Notes under the pieces: generated by a model
What the model saw: only the letters and a program-made list of their open reading frames with translations
What the model was told of the DNA's origin: nothing
Database searches by the model: none
Source: G963676655 sp963678305
GTDB taxonomy: Bacteria; Verrucomicrobiota; Lentisphaeria; Victivallales; Victivallaceae
Assembly: GCA_963678305.2 (NCBI GenBank)
Contig: CAXXVV010000010.1
Coordinates: 62,001 to 126,000 of the forward strand
Direction: 5' to 3'
Length of the DNA stretch: 64,000 nucleotides
Made by a program: the position numbers and the translations under genes
Shown: positions 7,393 through 15,502 of the stretch, piece by piece
How positions within the stretch are numbered: position 1 is the first letter of the stretch
Layout: every line of letters starts with the position of its first letter

Positions 7393-10013
7393 TCATTGAA
7401 AATATCAACATCGACAATTTCGGGATTTTCCAGGACAAGGTCATTTCCGGCCTGAAACCGGGACTGAACCTGATCTTCGGCAACAATGAATCAGGTAAAA
7501 CCACTTTTGCCGAATTCATCAAGCGCACCATGTTCAGACACCCTGACCGCAGAAGCAGCATCAAACCTTACGAGATGCCTGGCAATCCATCGCCTGGCGG
7601 AACCATTTTCTGCCGCACGTCAGGTGGAACCGAATTCAGTATCGCCCGCCACGGCGTCCGCAACGGCGGCAACGTCGAAGTCATCCGCAACGGCAATACC
7701 GGAGGAGAAGAATTACTTCGAGACCTTATCACCGTAAGCGAGTCATTTTACCGGAACATTTACGCGATAACCCTTGAAGAGTTGCATTCCGCCGAATTTA
7801 TGCAGGATGATGAACTTAAAAGCAGCCTGTTCAGCGCCGGACTGGAAACCGGTACAGTATCGTTAAGCAAACTTCGAGCTGATATCGAGTCCGAAATGAA
7901 GACCATATTTACTCCTCAAGGCAAAAATCCGGTCCGTGACATGGCGGACAAAGCACTTGAGCTTAGAAGCCGAATTCGTGAAGCGGAAGCGGTGGCGGCA
8001 ACAGTTGACCAACTGCAAAGTGAACTGGACGAAAACCGTCAGCAGGCCATCGTAGTCAAAAAAGAACTGACCGGAACACAAATCGAGCTGGACAAACTAT
8101 CCAGACGCCGGAATGCGTATGGAACCTGGCTGCGCTTGCGTGAAGAGCTTGAGAGCTTGCAATACTGCAAGATAGAAGTCCCGCTGCCGTCCGATGTATT
8201 GTCCCGGCTGACAGAGTTGAAAAGTGCGTTAAACCACGCATCCGGGCAGTTGGAAAAACTTCAGACTCAGCATAAGCAAGCATCGATAAAGCTGGCCGCT
8301 ATCAATCCGAATACCGCAATGCTGGAAGTCGAAAACGAAATTACCACTCTGTTTCGGGAAGTTCAGGTCATACGAGAACGCAAAAATCGCCAAATCCAGC
8401 TTGAGCGGGAAATCTCTGAACTTCAAAGCTCCCTCGAATATGAAATAAAAGCCATCGGCAGTTCCTGGAATGAATCCGGGATCGCAAAATTCACCGGGGG
8501 GAAAATCCTCGCGGAAAACCTGAGTAAATTTAAAGCCGGAATCGAAAAACTGGAACGCGAACGGGAAACCGCCCGGGCAGTTGCCGCCGCCAGGTCTACC
8601 GGCTCAAGTACCAAAGTTCCATGGAGCTGGTTAATCGGTCTGCTCGCTATCGCCGGCGGAACAGTTGTTATAATTTTTTGGTCGCTGGCCGCAGGAGTGC
8701 TTTTAGACATTGCGGCTCTAATCTACGCTTTTCTACTTGGCCGAAGCAATAAAAACGCAACAGAACACGATAGTGATCCGCTTGAAAAAATTTCACAGGA
8801 ACTCGTTACCGTAAAACAACAAGTCGCCAAAAGTTTGAATGAAGCTGGTTTTGATCCTGATTTGACGCCGGACAGCGCTTTAATCTGTCTGAATGGCATC
8901 GAAAAATGCGCGGAACTGATCCGGCGACGTGACTTGCTGAATAAGGAAAAAAACGATCTGATCACCGCGGAACATAATTACACAGAAAAATACAGCGTGG
9001 TCTGCAAAAAACTATCTCGTGACCTGAACAGCGACCCGACCTCCGGCAGTGAGTTACTCAATGAGGAGCTATCCAGGGCAAAAGAGGAATACGCTCAACG
9101 CAAAGCAGCGGAAAACGCCCTGAGTGAAATCGCCGTTGAACTGGTTAACGCTGAAGATAATAACCATCAGGCAACCAAAGCCTATAACGATTTCCTGCGG
9201 GAATGCAAGGCAGATGATGAAGCGCAGTTACGGGATTTGGCAGAAAAATCGGCCAGGCACTCCGCCGTTTCTGAAAAAATCCGTACGCTTGAAACATCTT
9301 TACGCGAAAATTGCGCCAGTGACGAATACGACGTTTTTATCGTCGAATTGGGAAATTATTCGCCGGATGATGCCGATCTGAATAAAAGAGAACTTGAAAG
9401 TACCATCGAATCGCTCGATAATCAATTGACGGAACTAAATCAGCGCATCGGCACACTTGAAGAACAACTGCGTGCCATCGAAAACAGTCGCCAACTTGAA
9501 AATGACCGCACTGAATTGGATTCTCTGGCTAAACGCCTGCACTGTCATTCCCGGGAATGGACCAAACGGCGGCTGGCGCTGCATCTGCTCGATCAAGCCG
9601 TGGCTAAATTCGAGCGGGAACGCCGCCCCGGTGTCATCAAAGCCGCGGCGGAACACTTCCGTAAACTGACCGATGGGGCATATGTCGACGTTCTGCAGAA
9701 ACTTGAAGACAATAACATAATCGTTCAGGGTTCTGACGGTTCAGCCAAACAGGTAGACCAACTCAGTCGCGGGACACGGGAGGAACTGCTGCTGTGCATG
9801 CGGCTCGGAATTGTCGCGGAGTTTGAGAAAAATGCGGAATCATTGCCCTTGATCCTGGATGATGTGCTGGTCGATTTTGACACTCCACGCCGCCGGACCG
9901 CCGTGCAAATGCTGGCGGAATTCGCGAAAAACCGGCAATTAATAATCATGTCCTGCCACCAGGAAACCGTCAATCTCTACCGCGGAGCCAGGGCCAATAT
10001 CATCAATTTTTAA
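7389..10013 (+). CDS. YhaN-like SMC/Rad50-type AAA ATPase
   Basis: 874 residues. Walker A is GNNESGKTT at 31-39; long coiled coils follow (about 190-400 and 480-760); the ABC signature is LSRGTREE near 792 and Walker B/D-loop LILDDVLVDFD near 820. In place of a Rad50 zinc hook (no CxxC is seen) the middle holds a hydrophobic double segment at about 410-450, a known trait of the YhaN subgroup and consistent with membrane attachment. It pairs with the nuclease gene just upstream by ATGA overlap. The 3' end overlaps the convergent methyltransferase gene by 11 bases. Confidence 0.85.
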   Translation: MIIENINIDNFGIFQDKVISGLKPGLNLIFGNNESGKTTFAEFIKRTMFRHPDRRSSIKPYEMPGNPSPGGTIFCRTSGGTEFSIARHGVRNGGNVEVIRNGNTGGEELLRDLITVSESFYRNIYAITLEELHSAEFMQDDELKSSLFSAGLETGTVSLSKLRADIESEMKTIFTPQGKNPVRDMADKALELRSRIREAEAVAATVDQLQSELDENRQQAIVVKKELTGTQIELDKLSRRRNAYGTWLRLREELESLQYCKIEVPLPSDVLSRLTELKSALNHASGQLEKLQTQHKQASIKLAAINPNTAMLEVENEITTLFREVQVIRERKNRQIQLEREISELQSSLEYEIKAIGSSWNESGIAKFTGGKILAENLSKFKAGIEKLERERETARAVAAARSTGSSTKVPWSWLIGLLAIAGGTVVIIFWSLAAGVLLDIAALIYAFLLGRSNKNATEHDSDPLEKISQELVTVKQQVAKSLNEAGFDPDLTPDSALICLNGIEKCAELIRRRDLLNKEKNDLITAEHNYTEKYSVVCKKLSRDLNSDPTSGSELLNEELSRAKEEYAQRKAAENALSEIAVELVNAEDNNHQATKAYNDFLRECKADDEAQLRDLAEKSARHSAVSEKIRTLETSLRENCASDEYDVFIVELGNYSPDDADLNKRELESTIESLDNQLTELNQRIGTLEEQLRAIENSRQLENDRTELDSLAKRLHCHSREWTKRRLALHLLDQAVAKFERERRPGVIKAAAEHFRKLTDGAYVDVLQKLEDNNIIVQGSDGSAKQVDQLSRGTREELLLCMRLGIVAEFEKNAESLPLILDDVLVDFDTPRRRTAVQMLAEFAKNRQLIIMSCHQETVNLYRGARANIINF

Positions 10014-10692
10014 GATTTCGCTGCCGGTAGCCGCTAAGCAGCCGATCGAGGTTTTTCAGAGAGGCGCGAACCCATTTACGAGTGATTATTTCACTTTCTT
10101 CAGCAGAAAGATGCCAGTCTATATCCGTATTGTGCAGACGTTCAACTAGAGCCCTTAGACACAAAGCGGCGCTCACCGAGATATTGAAACTGCGGGTAAA
10201 ACCGTACATCGGAATTCTCACATGGTAATCCGCCAGCTCATGCGCCTTATCACTCAAACCGAACTCCTCATTCCCCAGACACAATGCGACCGGTTTATCC
10301 AAAGGCAGTTGTTCCGGCGAGAACAGCGGCAGGTCTTCGCGCAAAGTTGTCGCGGCGATCGCGTAGCCCCGGGATTTTAAACCTTGCAGACAGGATACAG
10401 TGTTGTCAGCATCCGGCTCGTTCCAGCGGACCACATCCACCCACTGGGCGGAACCGCAGACCACATCAGTATGCAGAATAAATTCTTTATTATTCTCGAT
10501 CACATGCAGATCCTGAACGCCGAAACATTCGCAACTTCTGACCACCGCGCCGGCATTCTGGGCATGGCGGACATCTTCGATCACCGCCGTGATGTAACGG
10601 GTTCGCTGTTGCAGGATCGCGGCAAATTTAGCATGCCGCTCTGACGTGACCATGCCCGCCAGATATTTTTCAAGTTCCGGATCGCATTCCAT
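10003..10692 (-). CDS. SpoU/TrmH-family RNA 2'-O-methyltransferase
   Basis: 229 residues, typical of TrmH. The SPOUT motifs are present: NAGAVVRSCECFG (motif 1, with the conserved Asn and Arg), LGNEEFGLS (motif 2) and IPMYGFTRSFNISVSAA (motif 3, with the Asn and Ser that bind S-adenosylmethionine in the trefoil knot). Order and spacing best fit tRNA Gm18 2'-O-methyltransferase, with a C-terminal basic helical tail; an rRNA target remains possible. The gene stands alone, convergent with the YhaN-like gene. Confidence 0.85.
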   Translation of the reverse strand: MECDPELEKYLAGMVTSERHAKFAAILQQRTRYITAVIEDVRHAQNAGAVVRSCECFGVQDLHVIENNKEFILHTDVVCGSAQWVDVVRWNEPDADNTVSCLQGLKSRGYAIAATTLREDLPLFSPEQLPLDKPVALCLGNEEFGLSDKAHELADYHVRIPMYGFTRSFNISVSAALCLRALVERLHNTDIDWHLSAEESEIITRKWVRASLKNLDRLLSGYRQRNLKN

Positions 10693-10780
10693 AAATATCT
10701 CATCTGAATGTTTATTTTTTATTTCATGGAATACATTAGCATTTCCCGCCAGGATACGCCAGCTTTTTCAAGAGAAAAGT

Positions 10781-10826
10781 ATAAAAAACAACAGGACCTG
10801 CAGGGCTTACAAGCCCCACTGGTCCT
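10781..10826 (-). terminator. Nested hairpin with T run, likely terminator of the 4Fe-4S operon
   Basis: Two nested stems, AGGACC/GGTCCT outside and GGGCTT/AAGCCC inside (10793-10826), separated by 4-base internal loops. Read on the minus strand it is followed within a few bases by GTTGTTTTTT. It lies about 190 bases beyond the last gene of the minus-strand operon ending at 11016 and before the methyltransferase gene, so it fits a terminator for that operon. Confidence 0.65.
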
Positions 10827-10851
10827 TAGACTCATACAAAACTATTATTTG

Positions 10852-10954
10852 CACCATAAAGAGCATGAAGAGCATGAAGAAGTATTTAAATTTTCAGCTC
10901 AAGCTGAAAAATAAAAAAAAACTTTTCGTGACTTTTCGTGACTTTTCGTGGTTA
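10852..10954. repeat. Mini-element: inverted arms of short tandem units around a palindrome
   Basis: The region 10693-11015 has no gene. Inside it the left arm holds two copies of the 9-base unit GAGCATGAA (within 10852-10883), the centre is a perfect palindrome with arms TTTTCAGCT/AGCTGAAAA (10891-10910), and the right arm is three exact copies of ACTTTTCGTG (10921-10950). The reverse complement of the right arm resembles the left arm (CAC-A-AAAG pattern), so the arms form an imperfect inverted repeat. See findings. Confidence 0.7.
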
Positions 10955-11015
10955 ATATTTACATTTCGCATAACTCTTTCAGGTTCTATCAAAGGAGAGT
11001 CGAAAAGACTCCGTG

Positions 11016-12137
11016 TCAATCAGCGATCTTGCAGCCGAAACATCCTGCTTGAGGATCGGGGTTGTTGTATTTTTCAGGGAACTTGCCTTCAGCAATACCG
11101 CCGGTTTCATCATCGCACGGCTTACCCAGCACCCAGGGCTTTTCCGGAAAAACCGGGGTGGGAAAGCTGTCCTGCTCGATTATTTTGCATTTCTCCTGCG
11201 TATCCATACAGGCACGAATGCAGCCTTTAGCGCCGCAGACCGCAAAATATCCGACATGCGACAAAATCTGCTTGTAATACGGAACCACGGAATTTGTCGG
11301 CAATTCATCGTTCGGAGCCCACGAGCCCTGAGCCAGAGTATAGGTCATACGATATGCCACTTCCTCGGAAACATTACTTTCGCGCACATTCATATCGACT
11401 CCCGGCAACGCCTTTTTGAGGAACGGCGAGGCTTCATAGTTCAAGCCATGATGCGTCAAAGTACAGCGTCCCATATGAACGTCGCCCCACTCATAATCGA
11501 CATCATCGATTTGAATTTTGATCGGGGGTCTTTCGCCCGGCTTCGGAATCGCGCCGCCGGGACAGTCCCGAACGCATTTCATACAACGGTTGCACAATGT
11601 TCCGGGTTTGATCAACGGTGACGGTTCCAGTTCCATGTCCGTCAGGATCGTCCCGATCCTGACCCTCGGGCCCCATTTCGGATGGATAAACACTTTTGAC
11701 CAGCCGATTTCACCCAGACCGCAAGCCATCGCCGCAATTCTGACGTTGATATTAACCTCCGGAGCGGGACGTCCGTCAGCGACGACCGGCTGTCCGACGC
11801 CGGGTCTTTCCGGAACGCCGGGATAAACCGGTACCGCTTCATAGCCTTCATCCTCGATAGCACAGGCCAGATCGAAAGTCACCGCCGGACGGAACAAGGT
11901 ATTGAGCCGGTTGTAAGCGTAATAGGTATAATTCGGCCAATGGGTCCCTTCTGTAATTCCGCGATAGGTTCCGCGCGGAATCGGACAGACAATGCTGATA
12001 ACTGATTTACAATCCGGAAAGATGTTGGCCGGATGCATCATTTGCGGCGCGTTCTTAAAGCGCTCGATATTGGCTACACCCAGGTCGCCGCCAAGCGCCT
12101 GAGCCATCTCACGCAGTTTTTCGGTTGTCAGTTTCAT
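11016..12137 (-). CDS. 4Fe-4S protein, QueG/reductive-dehalogenase-like family
   Basis: About 373 residues. An N-terminal domain resembling epoxyqueuosine-reductase and dehalogenase-like proteins is followed by a ferredoxin motif CNRCMKCVRDCP (about residues 190-201); the fourth-cluster cysteine partner is not obvious because a second C-x2-C-x2-C set is lacking. Several other Cys are near the C-terminus (CGAKGC, CFGC). The start at 12137 overlaps the upstream gene's stop (ATGA); an in-frame ATG at 12155 lies inside that gene. It is a paralogue of the gene upstream (shared F-P-(D/E)-CKSV and G-T-(H/N) segments). Probable redox enzyme with unknown substrate; QueG itself normally has a second cluster, so queuosine synthesis is not claimed. 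Confidence 0.65.
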   Translation of the reverse strand: MKLTTEKLREMAQALGGDLGVANIERFKNAPQMMHPANIFPDCKSVISIVCPIPRGTYRGITEGTHWPNYTYYAYNRLNTLFRPAVTFDLACAIEDEGYEAVPVYPGVPERPGVGQPVVADGRPAPEVNINVRIAAMACGLGEIGWSKVFIHPKWGPRVRIGTILTDMELEPSPLIKPGTLCNRCMKCVRDCPGGAIPKPGERPPIKIQIDDVDYEWGDVHMGRCTLTHHGLNYEASPFLKKALPGVDMNVRESNVSEEVAYRMTYTLAQGSWAPNDELPTNSVVPYYKQILSHVGYFAVCGAKGCIRACMDTQEKCKIIEQDSFPTPVFPEKPWVLGKPCDDETGGIAEGKFPEKYNNPDPQAGCFGCKIAD

Positions 12138-13021
12138 TTTGCCGCTCCGTCGCAACCGGTGGCGATCTTTTCGGAAGATACCGATTTGTTGTAAACATCA
12201 CGAGCCCACGGCTCACGTTTCCGGAACTTATTGACAAAACCGTTTGAACATTTGTTTTTACCCTCCAGCTGGACCAGACAGGCCCGGCCGCAAGCGGCGC
12301 CGATCCGGTCCACCACATCACCGCGTCCCGGCATGACGCCGGCACCGTTGGTACACATTTTGCAAAGGGAAAGATCCAGTTCGCGGACTTCACATTCCGC
12401 GCCCGGGACACCGCGTTTGACGGTCTTCTCACCGTAAGCTTTGAGCGGACAAAGATCAATACAAGCGCCGCAATCACTGCAAATTGATTTTTTCATCACC
12501 GGGTCGGCTTCCAGTTCGCAGTCGGTCAGAATGAACGCGAAACGCTGACGCGTACCGAATTCCGGCGTGATCATGAATCCACCCAGCCCGATTTCCGCCA
12601 AACCGGCCGCCTGGACCGTAAATTCAGGGTCAATGATTACGTTCGGAGCGGGTTTACCGGGGGCAACCGGAATACCGAAATCCATTCTGGCTTCCTTGTT
12701 GTACGCAAAGATCGGAACCGCTTCAAAGCCCTGCTCCTCAATAAAACAGGTCATATCATAGGTCGCCTGAGCCAGAAAGTTGTCCTCAACCACGTTTTTC
12801 CCGAAAAAACCGTAGGTACTGTTAAAGTTTGTACCTTCTTCGATCCCGCGCAATGACCCACGCAGGACTCGTTTTCCCAACACGATAACTGATTTGCATT
12901 CAGGGAAAATTGATTTGGGATTGTGTTCCGCCGGCAGGCTTTCGAAACGATCAATCGAGGCAATGCCCACAAGATCAAGTTTAACGTTTTTTGCCGTCTG
13001 CTTCACTGTTTGAGAATTCAT
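12134..13021 (-). CDS. 4Fe-4S protein, paralogue of the downstream gene
   Basis: 295 residues. The N-terminal domain has IFPECKSVIVLG and an EEGTNFNSTYG segment also seen in the neighbour; the cluster motif is CSDCGACIDLCP near residue 180-191, with further cysteines at CKMC and CGRAC. GAGGAAAT lies before the start. It leads a two-gene unit (ATGA overlap) and is preceded by an IclR regulator on the same strand, which suggests catabolism of a small organic substrate. The family is commonly annotated as epoxyqueuosine reductase-like, but the specific reaction is unknown. Confidence 0.65.
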   Translation of the reverse strand: MNSQTVKQTAKNVKLDLVGIASIDRFESLPAEHNPKSIFPECKSVIVLGKRVLRGSLRGIEEGTNFNSTYGFFGKNVVEDNFLAQATYDMTCFIEEQGFEAVPIFAYNKEARMDFGIPVAPGKPAPNVIIDPEFTVQAAGLAEIGLGGFMITPEFGTRQRFAFILTDCELEADPVMKKSICSDCGACIDLCPLKAYGEKTVKRGVPGAECEVRELDLSLCKMCTNGAGVMPGRGDVVDRIGAACGRACLVQLEGKNKCSNGFVNKFRKREPWARDVYNKSVSSEKIATGCDGAAK

Positions 13022-13055
13022 TTTCTCATTTCCTCTTTTATTGATAGTTTTTTAT

Positions 13056-13072
13056 ACAGCCATCATGGCTGT
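13056..13072. promoter_or_regulatory. 17-bp palindrome upstream of the 4Fe-4S operon
   Basis: ACAGCCAT and ATGGCTGT flank one base, 35 bases before the start of the 13021 gene. There is no T run after it on either strand, so an operator is more likely than a terminator. The adjacent IclR regulator is the natural candidate binder, although its half-site differs from the sites in front of iclR. Confidence 0.45.
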
Positions 13073-13111
13073 CCTCGTTTAAGATCACAACATTTGTACG
13101 CAAAGCTTATC

Positions 13112-13132
13112 TCAACTTTTTAATAAAGTTGA
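13112..13132 (-). repeat. Inverted repeat over the IclR gene stop codon
   Basis: Arms TCAACTTT and AAAGTTGA with a 5-base loop; the stop codon of the IclR gene lies in one arm. It could fold in the transcript, but the AT-rich stem and absence of a T run make it a weak terminator candidate. Confidence 0.35.
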
Positions 13133-13849
13133 TACTGCTTCAGCTGTTTCCAGCGCCTTGTTGATTATTGTTTCTTTTCCGTTCCCGGCCAGTTCTGACA
13201 ATCTGGCGGAAACCCCGATCGACGCCGCCAGTCTTCCGGCTGCGTCAAAAACCGGCGCCGCGACCGCGTAAACGCCAGGTTTTTCGGCGTCCAGCACCGC
13301 GTATCCCTGCTCTTTGATCAAATCAAACTCCTGAAATAGAGCAGTCCGGTTCGCAATCGTTTTATCGGTGTATCTGGTAAACTCATAATCCTGCAGCAGC
13401 TCTTCAAGGTCCTGCTCATCGGCATACGCACCGCAAATTTTTCCGCTGGCCGACGCATGCAGCGAATTTATGGCCCCGACGTCCAACGCGACATCCAGCT
13501 TATCGATTGACGCCACGTCCACGATCAACGCCCTGCCCCTTTGCGGCACCGCCAGAAAAATATCATTTCCCAGCTCCCGGTTGAGCATGGTAATATGCGG
13601 ATGCGCCATCGAACGCAGCGAGAGTTGAGTCAAACAGGCATGCGACAAACATAAAATCTGCAGATCGATCATATATTTACGGGACTTATCCTGTTTGATA
13701 TAGCCGGTCGCCAGCAGCGTTTTCAGTAAACGGCAGATATGACTGTTGGGCAGAGCAAAGCGTTCCGCCAGTTCCTTGACGGAATGCGAGTTTCCGGTCC
13801 GGGCCAGATACTCCAAAATCATAAAACCGTTTTTCAAAGTATTATTCAT
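13112..13849 (-). CDS. IclR-family transcriptional regulator
   Basis: 245 residues, the usual IclR length. The N-terminal winged helix-turn-helix (about 1-65; VKELAERF and NSHICRLLKTL are the helices) is followed by the effector-binding domain (about 75-245) with the family pattern LHASASGK, DAEKPGVYAVAAPV and AAGRLAASIGVS. It is transcribed toward the two 4Fe-4S genes with a 90-base gap, which suggests it controls them, and probably itself, through the AT-rich palindromes at 13858-13951. The start ATG at 13849 has little Shine-Dalgarno match. Confidence 0.9.
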   Translation of the reverse strand: MNNTLKNGFMILEYLARTGNSHSVKELAERFALPNSHICRLLKTLLATGYIKQDKSRKYMIDLQILCLSHACLTQLSLRSMAHPHITMLNRELGNDIFLAVPQRGRALIVDVASIDKLDVALDVGAINSLHASASGKICGAYADEQDLEELLQDYEFTRYTDKTIANRTALFQEFDLIKEQGYAVLDAEKPGVYAVAAPVFDAAGRLAASIGVSARLSELAGNGKETIINKALETAEAVSTLLKS

Positions 13850-13857
13850 TTTGCACT

Positions 13858-13951
13858 AAATTCTATATATTGGAATTTCAATTTCTATATTATACTATCT
13901 ATGTTTAAATTTGTCAATAGCAAATACAATAAAATTCTATATTTTAGAATT
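13858..13951. promoter_or_regulatory. Cluster of repeated TTCTATAT sites and palindromes in front of iclR
   Basis: The octamer TTCTATAT occurs at 13861, 13883 and 13935. The first and third sit in palindromes: AAATTC/GAATTT at 13858-13878 and AATTCTA/TAGAATT at 13933-13951. They lie directly in front of the IclR start codon and are good candidates for autoregulatory operators; a promoter is probably within this AT-rich stretch. Confidence 0.5.
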
Positions 13952-13959
13952 AATAGTCA

Positions 13960-14224
13960 GATTCGACGAGACCGACAAAAGTCGGCAATGCCGAATTGCT
14001 GCGAATTACGCCCTGCGTTCAACGCTTTTGAAAAACTCTGAATTGTTTTTCAAAACCATCACTCCGAGCGAATTGAACTACTTAACACGCAATAAATTGC
14101 GTAACTTACTTTCGCCGCTTGCGGCGACCAACGCTCCTGCGTTGGATCCAGTCCGGCAACGTACCGGGGCGGAATAATGTAAAATTTTTCTTTCTTTTTT
14201 ACTTTTGTCGTGGCCGTCAGATTC
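13960..14224. repeat. Dispersed element A, copy 1 (~265 bp, terminal inverted repeats)
   Basis: First copy of an element also found at 34739-35000 in the same orientation. The ends (13960-13982 and 14201-14224) are imperfect inverted repeats sharing GACAAAAGT. The interior has several small palindromes: CGGCA/TGCCG near 13983, GCAA/TTGC near 14090, GCCGC/GCGGC near 14114, CAACGC/GCGTTG near 14129 and CCGG/CCGG near 14153. An ORF crosses both copies but the differences between them are mostly amino-acid changing, so it is probably not coding. Best reading: a non-autonomous mobile element (MITE-like) or structured RNA. Confidence 0.75.
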
Positions 14225-14550
14225 CATGCATAATCAAGCTCTCTTATGAACCTCTGGATACACGAAAAAGGGCTTTCTTAACATGAAAGCATAACTCTAC
14301 CGAACAGCGAATTTTCCCTTGCAATGTCAAATATTGAAGGGTATAGTAAGTCAAGGAGATATTAGAGAAGCTTTAATCAATGCATTCAAAATCAATTTGT
14401 ATTTTTCGCTATAAAACAATATATTGGGAATAAGGAAATCAAAAACCAAAATAGAAAAGTCAATCGCAGGGACATCTCCCTCCTGAATGACCAGCTGAAT
14501 GCAAAATATTGTCTTAAAAATCAAATACCCGATCAATCGAAATTCTTCCA
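14225..14550. other. Gene-free AT-rich gap
   Basis: No supportable gene, RNA or strong repeat seen. A 66-residue hydrophobic frame on the minus strand begins with TTG right at the next gene's start and has no ribosome-binding site, so I left it out. The promoter for the 14551 gene is presumably here but not recognisable. Confidence 0.5.
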
Positions 14551-15309
14551 ATGAATATTAAAATTATCACCTTGGGAACCAGTCATGGAAATCCTACCTT
14601 TTGCCGCTTCAATTCATCGACTATTTTGGATGTTGAAGGTTCGCTTTATCTTATTGATGCAGGAGCGCCGGCTAACGCCTTGATGATTAGAAAAGGTTGT
14701 CATATAAACAACTTGAAAGCAGTTTTCATAACTCATACTCACGAAGACCACTTAAGCGGCTTGCCGGGAATCGTAAAGTCGCTGGCAAAGCGACCCAAAG
14801 CCGGCCAGCAAACGCAAATATTCATGCCTGAAGCAGAAGCCAATGCGGCATTGATAAAATGGATGCATTGCATGCATTGTTTTTGGGCTGATGAATTATT
14901 GCGGTTCAATGTCTCCTTGCCGGGGCAAATATATCAGGACAATAAATTATCTGTTTCTGCTATCGCCACTAAACATATGAAAAAAGAAGATAATGCTTTC
15001 CCGAGTTATGCATATGAGTTCAGGATCGCTGATAAAAAAATAATCTATACTGGCGATTTGAAGCATGATTTTAGTGATTTTCCGGAAACGGCTCTAAATC
15101 ATCCTTCTGATTTATGCATCTGTGAATGTACTCACTTTGACATGAATGTGGCTCATAAGATATTAAAAAACTGCCGGACAAAACGTATGATTTTTAACCA
15201 TGTGGGAGACCTCTGGCATGGAGACGGAGAAGCGGAACTTCGCAAAATCATAGAAAAACTACCTTTCCCTTGCGAAATAGCTCATGACGGCAATGAATTC
15301 ACACTTTAA
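14551..15309 (+). CDS. Metallo-beta-lactamase-fold hydrolase (RNase Z-like)
   Basis: 252 residues. The metal motif HTHEDH (H62, H64, D66, H67) is followed by TGDLKHD and FNHVGD, giving the beta-lactamase-fold two-metal site, with the layout of RNase Z/phosphodiesterase-like members (GTSHGNPT near the N-terminus). No clear ribosome-binding site precedes the ATG. It and the two genes after it look more AT-rich than their neighbours, which could mean a different history; I did not compute it. Substrate unknown. Confidence 0.8.
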   Translation: MNIKIITLGTSHGNPTFCRFNSSTILDVEGSLYLIDAGAPANALMIRKGCHINNLKAVFITHTHEDHLSGLPGIVKSLAKRPKAGQQTQIFMPEAEANAALIKWMHCMHCFWADELLRFNVSLPGQIYQDNKLSVSAIATKHMKKEDNAFPSYAYEFRIADKKIIYTGDLKHDFSDFPETALNHPSDLCICECTHFDMNVAHKILKNCRTKRMIFNHVGDLWHGDGEAELRKIIEKLPFPCEIAHDGNEFTL

Positions 15310-15502
15310 AAAAGAGTGCATATTTTGAATGCAAAAATTTTTGGGAAACACTAAACTCCCTGGGGCAGTGTCCTACTGAGAATTTTTTCCACAATGAATA
15401 AGTTATTCAACAGGCACTTGCATTTGACACAATCAAACCGCATATTATTAAAAGAAGGGAGTTTCGGATTTTGACGAATTCCCGGCGAATAAGGAGGTAT
15501 AT

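Noticed and set aside
10646..11230. 194-residue plus-strand ORF over the mini-element region
   Set aside because: Overlaps two real minus-strand genes and translates tandem repeats; no codon or domain support.
13911..14177. An ORF of 88 residues crossing element A copy 1, with a similar ORF of 74 residues in copy 2
   Set aside because: Of the codon changes between copies about six alter the amino acid and four do not; the changes keep DNA palindromes better than protein, and there is no ribosome-binding site.
14351..14551. 66-residue minus-strand ORF before the MBL gene
   Set aside because: Starts with TTG, no ribosome-binding site, hydrophobic AT-rich translation, overlaps the start of a better gene.
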